Assembly: GCF_016758175.1 (NCBI RefSeq)
Contig: NZ_QYAB01000004.1
Coordinates: 62,001 to 126,000 of the forward strand
Length of the DNA: 64,000 nt
Reading direction: 5' to 3'
Source: Leucobacter zeae
GTDB lineage: Bacteria > Actinomycetota > Actinomycetes > Actinomycetales > Microbacteriaceae
Shown one piece after another: positions 61,058-64,000 of the stretch. A model generated the notes under the pieces. It made no database searches. It had not been told where the DNA came from and worked only from the letters and a program-made list of their open reading frames with translations. Each line of letters starts with the position of its first letter. The first letter of the stretch is position 1. A program made the position numbers and the translations under genes.

Positions 61058-61836
61058 TCCGCGTACTGCTCGTCGACGACCAGGAGCTCGTGCGCTCCGG
61101 GTTCCGCATTATCCTCGAATCGGAGGACGGCATCGAGGTCGTCGGCGAGGCGCGCAACGGTGCCGAAGCGGTCGCGCTCGCGGCCGAACTGCGCCCGGAC
61201 GTCATCTGCATGGATGTCGAGATGCCCGTGCTGGACGGGATCGAGGCCTCCCGCAGGATCCTCGGCGGAGCCGCTCCCCCGGCTTCGCCCGACCCGTCAT
61301 CGTGCGCGAGGAACGAGTCGCAGGATCCGCCTCGACCCCCCGCCGTCCTCGTCCTCACGACATTCGGTCACGAGGAGTACCTCTTCTCCGCGCTCGCCGC
61401 GGGGGTCAGCGGCTTCCTGCTCAAGACGTCGCGCGCCGAGCAGCTCATCGATGCCGTGCGCACGCTCGCGACCGGCGGGGCGCTGCTCGGCCCCGATGTC
61501 ACGCGCGCGGTGATCGCCCAGGTGACCGGCGGCAGCGCGACCCGCCCGGGGTCCGGCTCGGAGCAGACGGGCGGAACGGCCGGGGCGCAGCCGTCGGAGA
61601 CGACGATCGGTTCGCCCGCCGATCCCGCCGTCGCCGCGATGGTCGCGGCGGGTCTGACCGAGCGGGAGCGCGAGGTGCTGGGCCTGCTGGCGCTCGGCCG
61701 CTCGAACGCCGAGATCGCCGGCGAGCTCTACCTCGGCGAGGCGACGGTCAAGACCCACGTCTCGAACGTGCTGACGAAGCTCGGGGTGCGCGACCGCATC
61801 CAGGCCGTCGTCTGGGCGCACACGCGCGGCGACTGA
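61054..61836 (+). CDS. LuxR/NarL-type response regulator with repeat-encoded insert
   Basis: 260 residues, ATGA overlap with the kinase. Receiver domain: LLVDDQ, phospho-Asp54 in ICMDVEMPVLDG, LVLTTF and the Lys in FLLKTS. Between helix 3 and strand 4 (residues about 73-96) there is a Pro/Ser-rich insert of some 18 residues. Part of it (about 84-92) is coded by a copy of the REP-like repeat at 17623. A long linker leads to the HTH (LTEREREVLGLLALGRSNAEIA, then ATVKTHVSNVLTKLGVRDR). The insert lies on the face opposite the phosphorylation site and may be tolerated. Confidence 0.94.
   Translation: MIRVLLVDDQELVRSGFRIILESEDGIEVVGEARNGAEAVALAAELRPDVICMDVEMPVLDGIEASRRILGGAAPPASPDPSSCARNESQDPPRPPAVLVLTTFGHEEYLFSALAAGVSGFLLKTSRAEQLIDAVRTLATGGALLGPDVTRAVIAQVTGGSATRPGSGSEQTGGTAGAQPSETTIGSPADPAVAAMVAAGLTEREREVLGLLALGRSNAEIAGELYLGEATVKTHVSNVLTKLGVRDRIQAVVWAHTRGD
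61304..61328 (+). repeat. REP-like short repeat, copy 2 (inside response regulator)
   Basis: GCGCGAG then CGAGTCGCAGGATCC, identical over the last 15 bases to 17638-17652 and similar across 25. The frame is kept. Confidence 0.5.
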
Positions 61837-61853
61837 GCCGCAGCGAGTCGATC

Positions 61854-62474
61854 TCATCCGAGACGCAGGGCGTCCTCGACCTCGGGGAGGTGACGCGACA
61901 CGCGGTGCTCGAGCCCGCGGCGCACCCCGGGCCACTCGGACTCGGTGATCGAGAAGACCACCGTGTCGCGCAGGTAGCCGTCCCCGCGGATGTGGGCGCG
62001 CAGGATCCCGTCCTGCTTCGCCCCGAGCCGCGCGATCGCCGCGCGCGACTGGTGGTTGTGGAAGTCCGTGCGGAACTCGACCGCGGGGCATGCCCATGTC
62101 TCGAAGGCGTGGCGCAGCAGGAGCAGCTTCGATTCGGCGTTGGTGCCGGTGCCGTGCGCGCTCGCGGCGTTCCAGGTCGAGCCGATCTCGACGCGGGGCG
62201 TCTCGGCGTCGATGTTCATGAACGTCGTCATGCCGATCGCGCGGCCGGTGTCGACCCGGCGCGCGGTGAACGGCAGCATCGAGCCGCGCTCCTGCAGCGC
62301 GAGGCGACGGCGGATCTCGGCGTCCATGCCGTCGGGCGACGGGATCCGCGTGTACCAGAGCCGCCACATCTCGCCGTCGCGCACGGCGTCGCAGAGCTCG
62401 TCGTGGTCGTCGAGCGAGAGCGGGGCGAGGGTGACGAGTCGGCCGCGCAGCGCGCCGGGATGTTCGAGGGCCAT
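61854..62474 (-). CDS. GNAT acetyltransferase (RimJ/RimL-like)
   Basis: 206 residues. LRGRLVTLAPLSLDDHDELCDAV opens the fold. PRVEIGSTWNAASAHGTGTNAESKLLLLRHAFE holds a degenerate acetyl-CoA loop (HGTGTN), and EFRTDFHNHQSRAAIARLGAKQDGILRAHI is the RimL-type end (both quoted as spans). It probably acetylates an amino group of a protein or small molecule. It is convergent with the response regulator, 17 bases apart. Confidence 0.9.
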   Translation of the reverse strand: MALEHPGALRGRLVTLAPLSLDDHDELCDAVRDGEMWRLWYTRIPSPDGMDAEIRRRLALQERGSMLPFTARRVDTGRAIGMTTFMNIDAETPRVEIGSTWNAASAHGTGTNAESKLLLLRHAFETWACPAVEFRTDFHNHQSRAAIARLGAKQDGILRAHIRGDGYLRDTVVFSITESEWPGVRRGLEHRVSRHLPEVEDALRLG

Positions 62475-62492
62475 GCGCTCATTCTCCCGTGT

Positions 62493-62843
62493 TCACGGCC
62501 GCTGCGCCCCCGGCAGGCACTCGCGCACCTCGACCCAGGCGTCGAGCTCCCCGGCGAGCAGCTCGGCGAGTTCGACCGCGCGCTCCCGGTCGGGCACGCG
62601 GATCACCCAGATCCGCCTGAGCGGCTCCCCCTGCTCGTCGTACCACCCCTCTCGGGTCGCGCCGCCCGGCCCGACGACCTCGGCGCGCGCATCGGGTCCG
62701 AGCACCTCGGTCCATTCGAGCTCCGACCGGGTCGCGAGCCCGTCCTCGAAGCTCGTGAGGAAGCCGACGACCTCCTCGACCCACTCGGGAGGTTTGGAGC
62801 GGTACTCGGCATCGGTGCCGTGCAGCATGAGCATGAAACGCAT
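62493..62843 (-). CDS. YCII/DGPF-domain protein
   Basis: 116 residues. The ATG at 62843 follows GAGGGC and starts MRFMLMLHG, the standard family opening. EWVEEVVGFLTSFEDGLATRSEL, GPDARAEVVGPGG and IWVIRVPDRERAVELAELLAG give the dimeric alpha-beta barrel. Such proteins often sit beside ECF sigma genes; none is here. Function unknown. Confidence 0.85.
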   Translation of the reverse strand: MRFMLMLHGTDAEYRSKPPEWVEEVVGFLTSFEDGLATRSELEWTEVLGPDARAEVVGPGGATREGWYDEQGEPLRRIWVIRVPDRERAVELAELLAGELDAWVEVRECLPGAQRP

Positions 62844-63053
62844 GACGCCCTCGCGATCCCGAAGCCGCTGTCGCGCGTCCGTCGCGCGATGCGCTCCGCA
62901 TCTCCATGGTGGCACGAAGGCCTCGCGCGGTCGAGGTCCTCGGGAGACGACCCGACCGTGCTGCGTGAAACCTCAGGTCACACACACCCGGCGTCCGGGT
63001 GGATGTGGTTCGGTGGAGGGACGCTGCATCATCGACTTGTTTTTGGGGGCGTC

Positions 63054-63866
63054 TTGACCACGCAGGAATCGACCGGCTTCACCGACGCGTACGCCGCCTG
63101 GCACGCCGAGATCGAGACGGCCCGCACGGCTCCGTTCGGTCCGCTCAGCGCGACCGCGCTGCACTGGCTCACCCGGGAGCCGAGCGCGCTCCCGGGGTTG
63201 CCCGGCATCTGGAGCGCGGACGCCGACGGGACTGTCACGGTCGAGCTCGGCGCGGCCGACGGCGTCGAACGCGGCGGAGCCCCCGTCTCGGGCACCGTCG
63301 TGCTCGGCCCGCTGACGGGGACCGCAGGCACGGCGCTCACGTGGGGCGACGTGCAGATCGAGGTCGCCGCGCGGAGCGGCGGCATCATCGTGCGCCCGCG
63401 CGATCCGAACTCCCCCGATCGGCGCGGCTACACGGGCACGCGCACCTTTCCGGCGAGCCGCGACTGGGTGGTCGAGGCGCGCTTCGTGCCCGCTCCGCGC
63501 GACGGGGTCGAGGTCGCCTCGGCGGCCGGCAGCGACCGGACGCAGCACTACGATTCCCCGGGCTCCGCGGAGTTCACGATCGACGGGCGGGATCTGTCGC
63601 TGACGCTCTTCGGCTCGGCCGAGGCCGGCGACCTGCGCGCGATCTTCTCGGACGCCACCGGGGCGGACCTCACCTTCCCCGCGGCGCGGTTCGTGGGGGT
63701 GCACGCCCGAGAGGACGGCTCGCTCGTCATCGATTTCAACCGCACGACGAATCCGCCGTGCGCCTATTCGGCGAGCGCCACCTGCCCCTTCCCTCCGCCG
63801 GAGAACCGTCTCCCGGTGCGCATCGAGGCGGGCGAGCTTCGCCCGGGCGTCGCACCGCCCGCCTGA
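63054..63866 (+). CDS. DUF1684 domain protein
   Basis: 270 residues from a TTG after GGGGGC; an ATG at 63003 in the same frame is the alternative. AYAAWHAEIETARTAPFGPLS opens the domain. VEARFVPAPRD and the Cys-containing DFNRTTNPPCAYSASATCPFPPPENRLPVRIEAGE end (as a span) is diagnostic of DUF1684. Usually annotated as hypothetical; the conserved end suggests ligand or metal binding. No signal peptide. Confidence 0.85.
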   Translation: MTTQESTGFTDAYAAWHAEIETARTAPFGPLSATALHWLTREPSALPGLPGIWSADADGTVTVELGAADGVERGGAPVSGTVVLGPLTGTAGTALTWGDVQIEVAARSGGIIVRPRDPNSPDRRGYTGTRTFPASRDWVVEARFVPAPRDGVEVASAAGSDRTQHYDSPGSAEFTIDGRDLSLTLFGSAEAGDLRAIFSDATGADLTFPAARFVGVHAREDGSLVIDFNRTTNPPCAYSASATCPFPPPENRLPVRIEAGELRPGVAPPA

Positions 63867-63888
63867 ACGCCGGCTTCCGGGCGCGTGA

Positions 63889-63936
63889 CCCGGGTTCCTG
63901 ATATCGCGCGCTGGATTTCTGGATCCGGATCCCGGG
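63889..63936. terminator. Weak inverted repeat between convergent genes
   Basis: CCCGGGTTCC (63889-63898) pairs with GGATCCCGGG (63927-63936) with one mismatch and a 28-base loop, between the DUF1684 stop and the partial gene on the minus strand. Confidence 0.35.
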
Positions 63937-63956
63937 CGCCCGATTTCGACCGGCGC

Positions 63957-64000
63957 TCACCGCTCGATCTTCGCCGCTCCCTCCCTCACCGTCAGGCGGT
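63957..64000 (-). CDS. C-terminal end of a minus-strand gene cut by the window
   Basis: The minus strand reads RLTVREGAAKIER then TGA (63957-63959). Only 13 residues are visible, so no family can be given. The reading frame and spacing fit a convergent neighbour of the DUF1684 gene. Confidence 0.4.
   Translation of the reverse strand, partial: RLTVREGAAKIER

Overview
The window is chromosomal DNA of a high-G+C actinobacterium. The most likely group is Microbacteriaceae, close to Leucobacter. The evidence is about 70-75 % G+C in most genes, GTG and ATG starts, many TANNNT -10 boxes only 6-7 bases before a start codon with no ribosome site, an LPXTG-type wall anchor, MmyB-like and PucR-like regulators, and an FMN-riboswitch ribDEBAH set. 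The genus is an inference. I saw no phage, transposase, CRISPR array or rRNA operon.

Layout. (1) 1-12.0 kb: an RpiR-type regulator, an M20 peptidase (cut by the window edge) and a divergent run with a wall-anchored cyanophycinase-like peptidase, a cytoplasmic paralogue, a complete Dpp/Opp-type peptide importer (binding lipoprotein, two permeases, fused double ATPase) and an amidohydrolase. Two copies of one 14-bp near-palindrome sit before the M20 gene and before the cyanophycinase genes. The whole looks like one regulon for outside cleavage, uptake and inside breakdown of an unusual peptide, possibly cyanophycin-like. (2) 12.0-14.1 kb: three housekeeping-type genes on the minus strand. (3) 14.3-18.2 kb: FMN riboswitch and riboflavin genes. 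(4) 18.2-25 kb: ABC exporter, acyltransferase, a regulator/serine hydrolase/membrane protein operon, and a lipoprotein related to copper amine oxidases. (5) 25-31.6 kb: a 1775-residue surface protein with twelve repeats of about 93 residues, a divergent MmyB-like regulator and tRNA-Thr(CGU). (6) 31.7-41 kb: secreted S33 peptidase, holB, a YhgE/Pip membrane protein with a degenerate ABC-ATPase-like partner, rlmH, an aminotransferase and an ABC exporter. (7) 41-48.8 kb: YbaK-type editing protein, a frameshifted gene, class V aminotransferase, membrane proteins, initiator tRNA, TetR+GNAT and a leucine-rich-repeat-like protein. (8) 48.9-54.6 kb: a lower-G+C block with a PucR-like regulator divergent from a PLP decarboxylase-polar amino acid ABC operon, possibly acquired. 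(9) 54.8-64 kb: thiamine-binding protein, DHA2 drug exporter, cytidine deaminase, NatAB-like exporter with a divergent two-component system, GNAT, YCII-like and DUF1684 proteins.

Non-coding features of note are a family of about 64-bp palindromic elements with conserved ends (GCACCGATTCRGC) at 38.9, 43.4 and 57.3 kb, a 22-bp-arm inverted repeat at 20.25 kb, a tandem array at 45.8 kb, and a REP-like repeat seen once between ribBA and ribH and once in frame inside a response regulator. All calls come from reading sequence and translations by eye; no database search was run.
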